A DNA stretch of 64,000 nt. Origin: Terriglobus roseus. GTDB lineage: Bacteria > Acidobacteriota > Terriglobia > Terriglobales > Acidobacteriaceae. The translations under genes were made by a program, and so were the position numbers. Positions 7,726 to 16,319 of this stretch are shown one piece after another. The stretch lies in contig NZ_FNSD01000001.1 of NCBI RefSeq assembly GCF_900105625.1, positions 3,720,001-3,784,000 of the forward strand, in the 5' to 3' direction. The notes below the pieces were generated by a model. The model ran no database searches. It was not told the DNA's origin and saw only the letters and a list, made by a program, of their open reading frames with translations. The first letter of the stretch is position 1. Each line of letters starts with the position of its first letter.

Positions 7726-9066
7726 ATGGCCGCAGGCGATTCTCCGCGGCCCGGCTCAGGCATGCGGAAGCTACATCAGTTCGGTGGGACGGCAGCGGTG
7801 TTGGACGCTGACGACGACGCAGGTCCGCACCCGGAGTCTCCGGCGTTGCGGATCGTGGCGGAAGCGCCGCGCCCGCGCCGCGAACTGGTCGACGACTACG
7901 CGGACGACGCCGACACGGAAGCTTATCTCCGAGCCAGCGGTCGCAACCGCCGCATCCGCCGCGGGTTGATCCCAAAGACGCGTAACGGCTGGATCGCCGC
8001 AGGTGTCGGCGTCGTGCTGGCGCTCGCTGCGATTGCTGCCGGCGGCTATGCCGCGGTGCGCTTTATGACGACGAACGAGAAGTTCCGTATGACGTCGTCT
8101 CAGAACGTTGAACTGGATGGCAACAGCCACCTCTCCCGCGCGCAGATGCTGAGCGTTTTTGGCGAGGACGTAGATGGCAACATCTTCCGCGTGCCGATGG
8201 AGCAGCGTCGTCTGCAGCTGGAACAGATGCCGTGGGTCGAGCATGCGACGGTGATGCGTCTGCTGCCGAACCGCATGCGTGTGCATGTCATTGAGCGGGT
8301 GCCTGTGGCATTTGTGCGGCAGGGCAGCAACATCGGGCTGGTCGATAAGAGTGGCGTTTTGCTCGACATTCCGCCGGACGCGCCCGGTAATCCCAGCTAC
8401 TCCTTCCCTGTGGTTACGGGCGTGAAGGCGGAGCAGGAGCCGGAGGCTCGCGCGCAGCGTATGCGGCTTTACGCGGCCTTCCTGAAGGACCTGGATTCCG
8501 ACGGTAAGAGCACCAGCGCCCTGTTGAGTGAGATTGACCTGTCGGATCCGGAAGACGTGAAGGCGTTGATCCCGGACCATAACAGCGAAGTTCTGGTGCA
8601 CTTTGGCACGGAGAACTTCCTGTCGCGCTACAAGCAGTTTGAGGAGCACATTGCCGAGTGGCGCTCGCAGTACACGCGACTGAGCAGTGTGGACATGCGC
8701 TATGAGCGGCAGGTAGTGCTGCAGATGCCGCCCAAGGATTCCACTGTGGGCGGGGCCACCGGCACACCAGATGCCGCCGCGCAGAAGACGGATATAGCCG
8801 CGCCTCCCGCAAAGACCCCGCAGGCTGCGAAGGCCGCACCTGAAGCCGCAGCTCCAAGGGCACTTGCCGCGACCGCACAGGCCAGGCCCGCGGCGGCGAA
8901 GCCCGCTGTTGTGAGACACACAGCGCCGAAGAGCAGCGCGAAGCCGACACATCCTGCAAAGCCCGCGACGAAGTCCGCAGCGAAGGATGCTGCGACGCAC
9001 AAACGCGTCGAAGCTATCAAGGCATGGATGGCCAAACGTCACGCAGCACAGGCAGCAGGCAACTAG
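7726..9066 (+). CDS. ftsQ: Cell division protein FtsQ with extended N- and C-terminal tails
   Basis: FtsQ/DivIB is a bitopic divisome protein that links early and late division proteins. This one has 446 residues (E. coli 276). It has an unusually long acidic/basic cytoplasmic N-terminus of about 88 residues and one membrane segment around residues 89-112. A POTRA domain follows (about 120-198, ending in MRVHVIERVPVAFVR), then the FtsQ beta domain to about residue 330. The tail is about 115 residues, rich in Ala, Pro and Lys, and ends KRHAAQAAGN. A later in-frame ATG at 7762 would shorten the N-terminus by 12 residues. It lies between murC and ftsA, as expected. Confidence 0.92.
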   Translation: MAAGDSPRPGSGMRKLHQFGGTAAVLDADDDAGPHPESPALRIVAEAPRPRRELVDDYADDADTEAYLRASGRNRRIRRGLIPKTRNGWIAAGVGVVLALAAIAAGGYAAVRFMTTNEKFRMTSSQNVELDGNSHLSRAQMLSVFGEDVDGNIFRVPMEQRRLQLEQMPWVEHATVMRLLPNRMRVHVIERVPVAFVRQGSNIGLVDKSGVLLDIPPDAPGNPSYSFPVVTGVKAEQEPEARAQRMRLYAAFLKDLDSDGKSTSALLSEIDLSDPEDVKALIPDHNSEVLVHFGTENFLSRYKQFEEHIAEWRSQYTRLSSVDMRYERQVVLQMPPKDSTVGGATGTPDAAAQKTDIAAPPAKTPQAAKAAPEAAAPRALAATAQARPAAAKPAVVRHTAPKSSAKPTHPAKPATKSAAKDAATHKRVEAIKAWMAKRHAAQAAGN

Positions 9067-9138
9067 CATTTGCCAGTGAACTCGCTTCCTGATCGCAGGG
9101 GGCATCTGGAAGGGTGCGGGTAAGTAAAGGAACGCCCC

Positions 9139-10413
9139 GTGGGTCCGTCGACCCCGGTTATCATGCACCCAAGGGACCCCGCCGTGAAGGAAAAGAACGA
9201 CAACCTGATTACCGTTCTGGATGCTGGCAGTTCGAAAAGCTGCGTCCTGGTGGCGGAGCTGCAGGATGGCGTTTTGCGGTATCGCGGCCACGGCATCGAG
9301 AAGTCGAAAGGCATGCGAAAAGGTCTGATCGCGGAACTTGGACCGGCGGCCGACGCGATCAATCGCGCGGCACTGACCGCCGAGCGCATGACCAAGATGG
9401 GCATCGAGACCGCAGTAGTTGGCGTCGGTGGAACGCACGTGCGAGGCATCAACTCGCGTGGCGGTATCTCCATGGGAAGCCGGATGCGCGAGATCACGCG
9501 TGAGGAAGTTCGCGCAGCGGTCGATCGTGCGCGCTCCGTAGCGCTTCCGGCCGATCGAGAGATTCTGCACCTGCTGCCGCAGGAGTTCATCCTCGACGAC
9601 CAGCCTGGCATTCACGACCCCATCGGCATGGTGGGCACCAAGCTTGAGGTGAACCTGCACCTGTCCACGTGCAGCGGCGGCGTTGCGCAAAGCGTGGTCA
9701 CCTGCGCCAATCGTGCAGGGCTTGAGGTTGTGGACACGGTCTACGAAGGACTGGCATCGGCAGAGTCGGTGCTGAGCGCGGACGAGCGTGAGCTTGGCGT
9801 TTGCATTGCCGATATCGGCGCCAGCACGACGGAGCTGGTGGTGTTCTTTGAAGGATCAGTTGCCCATACGGCAGTCCTGCCGATCGGTGGTGATCACTTC
9901 ACGAACGACCTCGCGGTCGGTCTTCATGTGAGCACCGAAGAGGCGGAGCACCTGAAGCTGACCTACGGCAACTGCGTTGTGACCAGTGTTCCTTCATTGA
10001 ACGAGATTGAAGTTGGCGGCAACCTGGCCACCGGCGGCAGTACGGCTCCGCGGCTGGTGCGGCAAAGGTTCCTGGCGGAGATTCTGGAGCCGCGTGCACG
10101 CGAGCTGTTCACCATGTTGCGCGACAACCTGCGGCAGGGCGGCGTACTGGAAGCTCTCGGGACAGGAGCTGTTCTGACGGGCGGCGGCGCCAAGCTGCCT
10201 GGATTGCTGGACGTGGCAGAAAGCCTGCTGCGCACCCCCGCGCGCGTCGGTTCGCCGGTCCCACTCTCCCGCATGCCTGCAGAACTGGCCCATCCGGAGT
10301 TCGCTACGGCCATTGGAATGCTGCTGTACACCCATCGGACGCAGGTTCGCCGCGCCAGTGAAGAGATGGGCTTGAAGCAGAAGCTGAAGTCTATCTTTGC
10401 GGGTAGCTTCTAA
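9139..10413 (+). CDS. ftsA: Cell division protein FtsA, actin-like membrane anchor of FtsZ
   Basis: FtsA is the actin-family ATPase that tethers FtsZ to the inner membrane. Phosphate-1 (VLDAGSSKSCVLV), the FtsA-specific 1C region, phosphate-2 (ADIGASTTELVVFFEG) and the adenosine motif (LTGGGAKLPGLLDVAE) are all present. The C-terminus MGLKQKLKSIFAGSF fits the amphipathic membrane-targeting helix. The length is 424 residues from GTG 9139, which has AAAGGA seven bases upstream. ATG 9163 and GTG 9184 are alternative in-frame starts that lose only non-conserved residues. It follows ftsQ and precedes a barrel-like gene rather than ftsZ directly. Confidence 0.95.
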   Translation: MGPSTPVIMHPRDPAVKEKNDNLITVLDAGSSKSCVLVAELQDGVLRYRGHGIEKSKGMRKGLIAELGPAADAINRAALTAERMTKMGIETAVVGVGGTHVRGINSRGGISMGSRMREITREEVRAAVDRARSVALPADREILHLLPQEFILDDQPGIHDPIGMVGTKLEVNLHLSTCSGGVAQSVVTCANRAGLEVVDTVYEGLASAESVLSADERELGVCIADIGASTTELVVFFEGSVAHTAVLPIGGDHFTNDLAVGLHVSTEEAEHLKLTYGNCVVTSVPSLNEIEVGGNLATGGSTAPRLVRQRFLAEILEPRARELFTMLRDNLRQGGVLEALGTGAVLTGGGAKLPGLLDVAESLLRTPARVGSPVPLSRMPAELAHPEFATAIGMLLYTHRTQVRRASEEMGLKQKLKSIFAGSF

Positions 10414-10469
10414 TGGTCATGGGCTGAATTGGCAGGAGAGGCCGAGGCCACTTCGGTAGACTAGAGTTC

Positions 10470-11063
10470 ATGACTTTCCGGCATCTGCTTTCCCTGGCCA
10501 CGCTCGTCGTTGGCTCCTCGTTCGTCGCGCACGCCCAGCTGGGTGTTTATGGCACCATTACCGGCGCACGGGCTACGGGTGTGCAGTGTTCCAGCGCCAC
10601 GACAGCGTGTCCCGGCGCAGGGACCGACAACGTCATCGGCGGTGGTGGCGGCGTTTACTACGACTTCATGACGATTGGTCCGGCGCGGCTTGGCATCGAC
10701 CTTCGTGCCAACTCGCTTCGGGGCAACAAGGCGGCCTCGATCCCGATTGCGGGCGATAATGCGGTGCGCATGGATTCTGTGCTGGGAGGCGTTCGCGCCA
10801 GCTTCCACACACCGATCAAGCCGCTGCGCGCGTATGCGCAAGCCTCCCTGGGTTGGTCGCGTCGCGTCAATCCGCAGCCATTTGGTTCTTACAACTTCCT
10901 CGCCTACCGTGGATTCGTCGGGTTGGAAGTCAATGCGCTGTCATTCATGGACCTACGTCTGCCAGAATTTGAGATCGGCCAGAACATCGGCCGCAACGGT
11001 CAGCCGACCAATGGTGTGCAGGCTGTGAGTGTAGGCGTAATCTTCCACATGCCGCGGCATTAG
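10470..11063 (+). CDS. Predicted small outer-membrane beta-barrel protein
   Basis: The 197-residue product has a clear signal peptide (MTFRHLLSLATLVVGSSFVAHA, cut before Q). The mature region has alternating hydrophobic and polar strands with many Gly, Ala, Arg and aromatic residues, as in small outer-membrane barrels. Two Cys (VQCSSATTAC) could form a disulphide. The last strand, VQAVSVGVIFHMPRH, is compatible with a barrel end. I cannot assign a named family. It is 56 bases after ftsA, and a strong terminator follows, so it may be the last gene of the ftsQ-ftsA transcript. Confidence 0.7.
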   Translation: MTFRHLLSLATLVVGSSFVAHAQLGVYGTITGARATGVQCSSATTACPGAGTDNVIGGGGGVYYDFMTIGPARLGIDLRANSLRGNKAASIPIAGDNAVRMDSVLGGVRASFHTPIKPLRAYAQASLGWSRRVNPQPFGSYNFLAYRGFVGLEVNALSFMDLRLPEFEIGQNIGRNGQPTNGVQAVSVGVIFHMPRH

Positions 11064-11079
11064 GAAGAGGCGATCTTGA

Positions 11080-11119
11080 GCAAAAGAAGGGCACGGCGGA
11101 AGCCGTGCCCTTCTTTTGC
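11080..11119 (+). terminator. Strong intrinsic terminator after the ftsA-linked barrel gene
   Basis: A perfect 18-bp stem, GCAAAAGAAGGGCACGGC (11080-11097) / GCCGTGCCCTTCTTTTGC (11102-11119), has a four-base GGAA loop. The A/T-rich ends supply a U-tract in both directions. It lies 17 bases past the stop codon at 11063. Confidence 0.88.
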
Positions 11120-11292
11120 GTGCAAGAGCCGCAGTCATGTTCAGGCTGGCGCGGACCTTCAGTCCGCCTTTGCCACGGAACATGTATCCATCGGCTCTGC
11201 TTGCGACGCGTCAGCGTCACCTTCGCACACAACGCACATCCTCTGCCGTTGCACGGGACGCATGGTGGTCGCCTTCAATTGAGTTAAGACGA

Positions 11293-12618
11293 TTAGTGCT
11301 GCAGGTGATGCTGCATGTCTTCCAGCGAGACATTGCTCGTCTCGGGATACATCGTGCTCACCATGACCAGGTCTACGACCATCATGATGGCGAAGAACCA
11401 GAAGGTTGCCGGTGTGGACCAGCGCAGCATCACCGGGAACGCGTACGAGATAGCTGCGTTAAAGACCCAGTGCGAACTGCTGCCGAGAGCCTGTCCCTTG
11501 GCGCGCACTGCTGTGGGGAAGACCTCGCTGATGTAGACCCACACCACCGCTCCCTGTGAGACGGCGAAACATGCGATGTAGAGCATCAGCAACGGCAGCA
11601 GCAGATTCATGTGCGAGTGCGTGTAGAAGATCGCTCCGACGGCAGTGAGCGTGAGAGCCAGTCCAACCGTGCCGCCCAGCAGCAGTTTTTTGCGGCCGAT
11701 ACGGTCGATGAGGGTCATCGCAACCAATGTTGCGATCAGGTTCGTGGCGCCGACAGCGACGGACTGTTGCGAGCCCGAGATGGAGCTTGCTCCGGCCAGC
11801 CCGAAGATCGTGTTGGAGTAGTAGAGGATCGCGTTGATGCCTGCCAGTTGCGTGAATGCCCCAACGGTGATGGCGACGAAGATACCGCGTGCATGCGTCC
11901 TGGTAAACAGTGGAACTGCGTGTGCGCGGCGCTCCTCGTCGATCTCCGCCTGGATGCGCGAAAGGCGCATCGCCGGATCGGGATCGCCCAGCAGGTGCAG
12001 GACTCGGAGCGCCTCCTCACGGCGTCCAACCATGACGAGCCAGCGGGGGCTGCGCGGGATGCCGAAGAGTGCAAGGAAGAACATCAGGGCCGGCAGTGCG
12101 GCGACGCCGAGCTGCCAGCGCCACTCGTTCGCGCCGAGGTTCAGGCGGCCGATCAGGAAGTTGGACAGGTATGCCAGCAGGATGCCGAGCACGATGTTGA
12201 CCTGGAAGAAGCCGACCAGGCGTCCGCGCCACTTCGTCGGCGCCAGCTCCGAGATGTACATGGGGCCAAGCACCGAGGATCCGCCGATGGCGAGGCCGCT
12301 GAGGATGCGGAAGACGATGAGGGAAGGCCAGCTCCACGCGAGTGCGCAGCCGATGGCGGAGAGCAGGTAGAGCACGGCCATCAGGCGCAGGCTGTCACGG
12401 CGACCCAGACGCTGGCCGGGAATGCCCGCGAAGATGGAGCCGATCACGGTGCCGATCAAAGCAGAGGCAACGGTGAAGCCGAGCCATCCGGAGGTCAGGT
12501 GATACAGCGCTGTCAGCGCGGCATTCGCACCTGCGATCACAACGGTGTCAAAGCCGAACAACAGTCCGCCAAGCCCGGCCACCACGGTCGCTCGTGCGAC
12601 CTGTGCATTGATATCCAT
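11293..12618 (-). CDS. MFS transporter, sugar porter family
   Basis: This 441-residue inner-membrane protein has the twelve-segment major facilitator layout and sugar-porter marks: [13 protein letters not shown] in helix 1, GRRDSLRL in loop 2-3, [15 protein letters not shown] after helix 4, IPRSPRWLV in the central loop, and the second-half repeats [12 protein letters not shown] and [15 protein letters not shown]. It probably imports a monosaccharide with protons; the substrate cannot be read from sequence. The gene is antisense within the dcw cluster, between the ftsA-linked barrel gene and ftsZ, and is divergent from ftsZ across 294 bp. A long plus-strand frame over it is an antisense artefact. 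Confidence 0.9.
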   Translation of the reverse strand: MDINAQVARATVVAGLGGLLFGFDTVVIAGANAALTALYHLTSGWLGFTVASALIGTVIGSIFAGIPGQRLGRRDSLRLMAVLYLLSAIGCALAWSWPSLIVFRILSGLAIGGSSVLGPMYISELAPTKWRGRLVGFFQVNIVLGILLAYLSNFLIGRLNLGANEWRWQLGVAALPALMFFLALFGIPRSPRWLVMVGRREEALRVLHLLGDPDPAMRLSRIQAEIDEERRAHAVPLFTRTHARGIFVAITVGAFTQLAGINAILYYSNTIFGLAGASSISGSQQSVAVGATNLIATLVAMTLIDRIGRKKLLLGGTVGLALTLTAVGAIFYTHSHMNLLLPLLMLYIACFAVSQGAVVWVYISEVFPTAVRAKGQALGSSSHWVFNAAISYAFPVMLRWSTPATFWFFAIMMVVDLVMVSTMYPETSNVSLEDMQHHLQH

Positions 12619-12912
12619 ACGTCTCCGTTTTGCTGCATGTTTGCGGCGCCTCGCGCCTCACAGCGCACTCTACACGGAAGCAACGGCGCTTGCATGATGA
12701 CCCCGAAACGGGGGCGCTGTCGCTCGCGGCTGGCGGATGCAAAGAAAGAGGTATCTAGAGGGGAACGTCCATCCTCGGGGACGAGTTTTGCACGGGCGTC
12801 CTATCGGCCCAGCGTGCCAGAATCAGGGAGTAATGCGCGTGCGCAAATGCGCAGAGCCGTTCGCGATTCAAGATTCAAGTTTTGTGCCCGCCTGACCGAA
12901 GAGGAGTTTCCC

Positions 12913-14451
12913 ATGATGCCCGACGAAGACCTGCGAATTCATTACCACGAAGACATGCCACGCGGCGCGCGGATCAAGGTCATCGGTGTGGGTGGCGGCG
13001 GCAACAATGCGGTGAATCGCATGATCGCGGCGAATGTTGAAGGGGTCGAGTTCATCGCAGCCAACACGGATGTGCAGGCGCTGAAGTCGTCGATGGCGCC
13101 GGTCAAGCTGCAGCTTGGCGTGAAGCTGACAAGCGGGCTGGGCGCCGGCGCGAATCCGGATGTGGGCCGTCGTGCGGCACTGGAAGATTCCGACAAGATC
13201 ATCGAGGCGCTTGAGGGCGCGGACATGGTTTTTGTCACCACCGGTCTTGGCGGTGGCACCGGCACCGGCGCAGCGCCGGTGATCGCATCGCTTGCGAGTG
13301 AGATGGGCGCGCTGACCGTTGCGGTCGTGACGCGACCGTTCGCCTTTGAAGGCAAGCGCCGCATGATGCAGGCGGAGCGCGGACTGCAGGAGCTGCTGGA
13401 CGCGGTCGATACCGTCATTGTGATCCCGAATGAAAAGCTGCTCGCAGTCGCGAAGGATGCGGGATTCTTCGAGTCGTTCCGCATCGCGGACGATGTGCTG
13501 AGGCAGGGCGTCCAGGGCATCTCGGACATCATCACGATTCCCGGCATCATCAACCGCGACTTTGCCGACGTGAAGACCACAATGGCCGGGATGGGCTACG
13601 CCGTGATGGCCACTGGTGTCCGCAGCGGACCGGACCGTGCGCGCGAGGCAGCGATTGCCGCGATGGCATCGCCGCTGCTTGAGGCAGGCGCGATCGATGG
13701 GGCGCGCGGCATCCTGATCAACATCACAGGTTCGTCGTCGCTGAAGCTGAGCGAAGTCAATGAAGCGTCCACGCTGATCCAGGACGCAGCGCATGAGGAT
13801 GCCAACATCATCTTCGGCGCGGTGCTGGACGAGCGCCTGGGGGATGAAGTGAAGATCACTGTGATCGCTACGGGCTTCCGTCAGCCGAATGCGGACAGTG
13901 GCGACCGCCGCGAACGTATGCTGGAGCAGAGCGGCCTGTCGCGCGGCGCACTTGCGGCGGAGCAGGGCTTTGTGCCGCCGATTCAGCCGCGGTATGTTGC
14001 ACCGCAAGGGGCTCCGCGTGTGGAAGTGGTGCCGGCGCCTGTCTATGTCGCCCCGCCCCCCGCCGAGCAGTCGAATCCGACCTTTGTGGCTGGCTCGCCT
14101 GCGCCTTCCTTTGGAGATCCGGCGCCGTCGTTCGCCGGCCAGACGCCTTCGTTTTCGCAGGAGCAGCCGTCCGTCTTCGCTGCGCCGCCTACCTTTTCCG
14201 CGGATCCCGCGCCGCAGGCCAGCGTTCCGGAACCTGCAGAACTGGTGCCTGTGCCTGCCTCCGCGTTTGACGACGACTTCTTTCTTCGCCAGCGGCGGCC
14301 GGCGGAGCAGACCGAGCAGACCGTCTCGCATGAGCCTGTTCTGCGGCCCGAAGTGCGTGTCCCCACCTTCGCCGGGCTTGCGCCGGCCGAGCCGCAGCAT
14401 GAGCACGATGAGCTGGATATTCCTGCCTTTTTACGCCGTGGAAGCCTTTAG
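12913..14451 (+). CDS. ftsZ: Cell division protein FtsZ with a long C-terminal linker
   Basis: FtsZ is the tubulin-like GTPase that forms the Z ring. The 512-residue product begins [20 protein letters not shown] and enters the GTPase domain at [17 protein letters not shown]. The tubulin signature GGGTGTG is at residues 113-119. The synergy loop [12 protein letters not shown] is present. A Pro/Ala/Ser/Phe-rich linker of about 165 residues follows, and the protein ends in [12 protein letters not shown], the conserved tail that binds FtsA and other partners. It is longer than typical FtsZ (about 380-400) because of the linker. The start ATG 12913 follows GAGGAG. The frame is open far upstream but only as antisense to the MFS gene. 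Confidence 0.96.
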   Translation: MMPDEDLRIHYHEDMPRGARIKVIGVGGGGNNAVNRMIAANVEGVEFIAANTDVQALKSSMAPVKLQLGVKLTSGLGAGANPDVGRRAALEDSDKIIEALEGADMVFVTTGLGGGTGTGAAPVIASLASEMGALTVAVVTRPFAFEGKRRMMQAERGLQELLDAVDTVIVIPNEKLLAVAKDAGFFESFRIADDVLRQGVQGISDIITIPGIINRDFADVKTTMAGMGYAVMATGVRSGPDRAREAAIAAMASPLLEAGAIDGARGILINITGSSSLKLSEVNEASTLIQDAAHEDANIIFGAVLDERLGDEVKITVIATGFRQPNADSGDRRERMLEQSGLSRGALAAEQGFVPPIQPRYVAPQGAPRVEVVPAPVYVAPPPAEQSNPTFVAGSPAPSFGDPAPSFAGQTPSFSQEQPSVFAAPPTFSADPAPQASVPEPAELVPVPASAFDDDFFLRQRRPAEQTEQTVSHEPVLRPEVRVPTFAGLAPAEPQHEHDELDIPAFLRRGSL

Positions 14452-14556
14452 GGTGTCGCCATTGCGCAAATGTGGCAGTGCACACTCTTGTTTGCGTCTA
14501 TATCTTCAGTGTTAGTACACCCCTGGCGGTGCGAGTGAAGCAGGAGGCAATCGACG

Positions 14557-16032
14557 ATGAGGTTTGACCTGTTCGAGAGGCTGCGCGACCGGGCCGTCGT
14601 TGCCGTACTTCCTGTTGCCCTTGCCTGCGTCTGTGTTGCAGTGGCGCCCCTGGGCGCGCTTGCCATGACGCGTACCAGTGGAACCTCCCATCACGCGCCT
14701 TCTCGCGTGGCTGCGTCCCGCTCGCATGCTCGGACTTCGGCGCCCGCCAGTGCGGCAAGAGGCCGCGGGGCGAAAGGGCGTGTCGTTGCTGGCCGGGGCC
14801 GCGCAGTTGCCGGGCGGAATGTTGTCGCCATTATTCATGGCCGACGTGTTCGCACCTTTGTTCCGGCACGGTATGCAGAGCGTTTTTCCGCTCCATCATT
14901 CGCGCAGAACGTCGACAACATCACGCTGGGCGATGTGACTGCGGGTGAAGACCCGCTGGTCCGTGCGTCGCTGATCCAGGCGCTGGGCAACATGAATGGC
15001 ACAGCCCTTGCCATCGATCCGAAGAATGGCCGCATTCTGGCCATGGTGAATCAGAAGGTCGCGCTTGGGCCGGGTGCGGAGCCGTGTTCGACGATCAAGC
15101 TGACGGTCGCACTGGCAGCGCTGTCCGAAGGCATCATCAATAAGGACACACCGGTCAACCTGGGGCACGGTTATCACCTGAATCTTACGTATGCGCTGGC
15201 GCGGAGCGTGAATCCTTACTTTGAAGAGCTCGGTCGCGAGCTGGGCTTTGAACGTGTGAAGCACTATGCGAACGAGTTCGGGCTGGGCGAATTGGCTGGT
15301 TACAACGTTGCGGGCGAGCAGCTTGGGACGTATCCCGACCATCCGTTGCCGGAGTCGAAGGGCGGCGTCGGCCGGATGTGCTCGTTTGGCGAGAGCGTCG
15401 AGATGACGCCCATGCAGCTCGGCGCAATCGTCGCGTCGATTGCAAATGGTGGCAGCCTCTTTTACCTGCAGCACCCGACCACGCCGGAAGAGGTCGCCAA
15501 CTACACGCCTCGCCTGAAGCGCACGTTGAACATTCAGCCCTACATCCCGGAGATTCTGCCCGGCATGGCTGGCGCTGTGGAAGCCTCGTATGGCACGGCA
15601 CGCAGTTTGCGGGCTAACTTTCATGAGTTTCCAGTCTTTGGTAAGACCGGCACGTGCAGCGACAACGGCACACGCTTCGGCTGGTTCGCAGGCTACGGCG
15701 ACGGACCGAACGGGCGCATTGTGACGGTCTTCTTTCTGACCGGTGGCCGGCCGACCTTTGGCCCCAAGGCCGCGGAGTTGACCGGGCTCTTCTACCGGGC
15801 GCTGGCGGATAAGAGCTACTTCCACCAGACCGCTCTACCGAATGTGGCGGCGCAGGTTCCCGCGACCGATCCTTCTGCGGCGACGACGACAGTGCCGGGC
15901 ATGAGCCCAACACCAGCGGCGATTCCGGCGGCCTCGTCGATACCTGCGACTGAGCCCACCGGCACACCGAGGATGGCTCCACTGCCCGGGGCGTCGCCTG
16001 CTCCTTGTTCCGTCAACTCGACGGCCTGCTAA
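14557..16032 (+). CDS. Penicillin-binding protein, transpeptidase domain
   Basis: This 491-residue secreted or membrane-anchored serine transpeptidase cross-links or modifies peptidoglycan. An N-terminal hydrophobic segment (residues 12-35) is followed by an Arg/Ala/Gly-rich stretch. The catalytic set is present: STIK in GAEPCSTIKLTVALAA (nucleophile Ser), SVN in ALARSVNPYFEELG, and KTGT in FPVFGKTGTCSDNG. The usual class B N-terminal dimerisation module is not seen, so it is not a standard FtsI. A Pro/Ala/Thr-rich tail ends the protein. The ATG is preceded by CAGGAGG. It lies 105 bp after ftsZ, which suggests a role in division or septal wall work; that is inference. Confidence 0.85.
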   Translation: MRFDLFERLRDRAVVAVLPVALACVCVAVAPLGALAMTRTSGTSHHAPSRVAASRSHARTSAPASAARGRGAKGRVVAGRGRAVAGRNVVAIIHGRRVRTFVPARYAERFSAPSFAQNVDNITLGDVTAGEDPLVRASLIQALGNMNGTALAIDPKNGRILAMVNQKVALGPGAEPCSTIKLTVALAALSEGIINKDTPVNLGHGYHLNLTYALARSVNPYFEELGRELGFERVKHYANEFGLGELAGYNVAGEQLGTYPDHPLPESKGGVGRMCSFGESVEMTPMQLGAIVASIANGGSLFYLQHPTTPEEVANYTPRLKRTLNIQPYIPEILPGMAGAVEASYGTARSLRANFHEFPVFGKTGTCSDNGTRFGWFAGYGDGPNGRIVTVFFLTGGRPTFGPKAAELTGLFYRALADKSYFHQTALPNVAAQVPATDPSAATTTVPGMSPTPAAIPAASSIPATEPTGTPRMAPLPGASPAPCSVNSTAC

Positions 16033-16319
16033 AACGCATCAACGTATCCTTGCCCGTGCGTGATTCCGGCCGTCGTGCGGTCCGTGGGGACGCTTCAGGC
16101 GGGCTGAAGGCCCGAGACTTCCCACCCAAGGCGAAGCCCTGAGTGCGGGTCGATAGGCTCTGCCCGTAAAGATGCTTCGTCTGGATTCGTGCAGCCTAGT
16201 CAAAGGCGAAATTCTAAAAAGGGGAAGGCATGCCGTGAAGACCGGCTTGGAACTGTTCCAGTCAGGTCTTGGAAGTCCCGACCGAGAGGAGTTCTCCACG
16301 CTGTAGCATCCAACACACG

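Noticed and set aside
11611-12912. A long open frame in frame with and upstream of ftsZ that would make FtsZ about 946 residues.
   Set aside because: It lies antisense to a clear MFS gene and has no family similarity; FtsZ similarity and a ribosome site begin at 12913. High GC content keeps antisense frames open.
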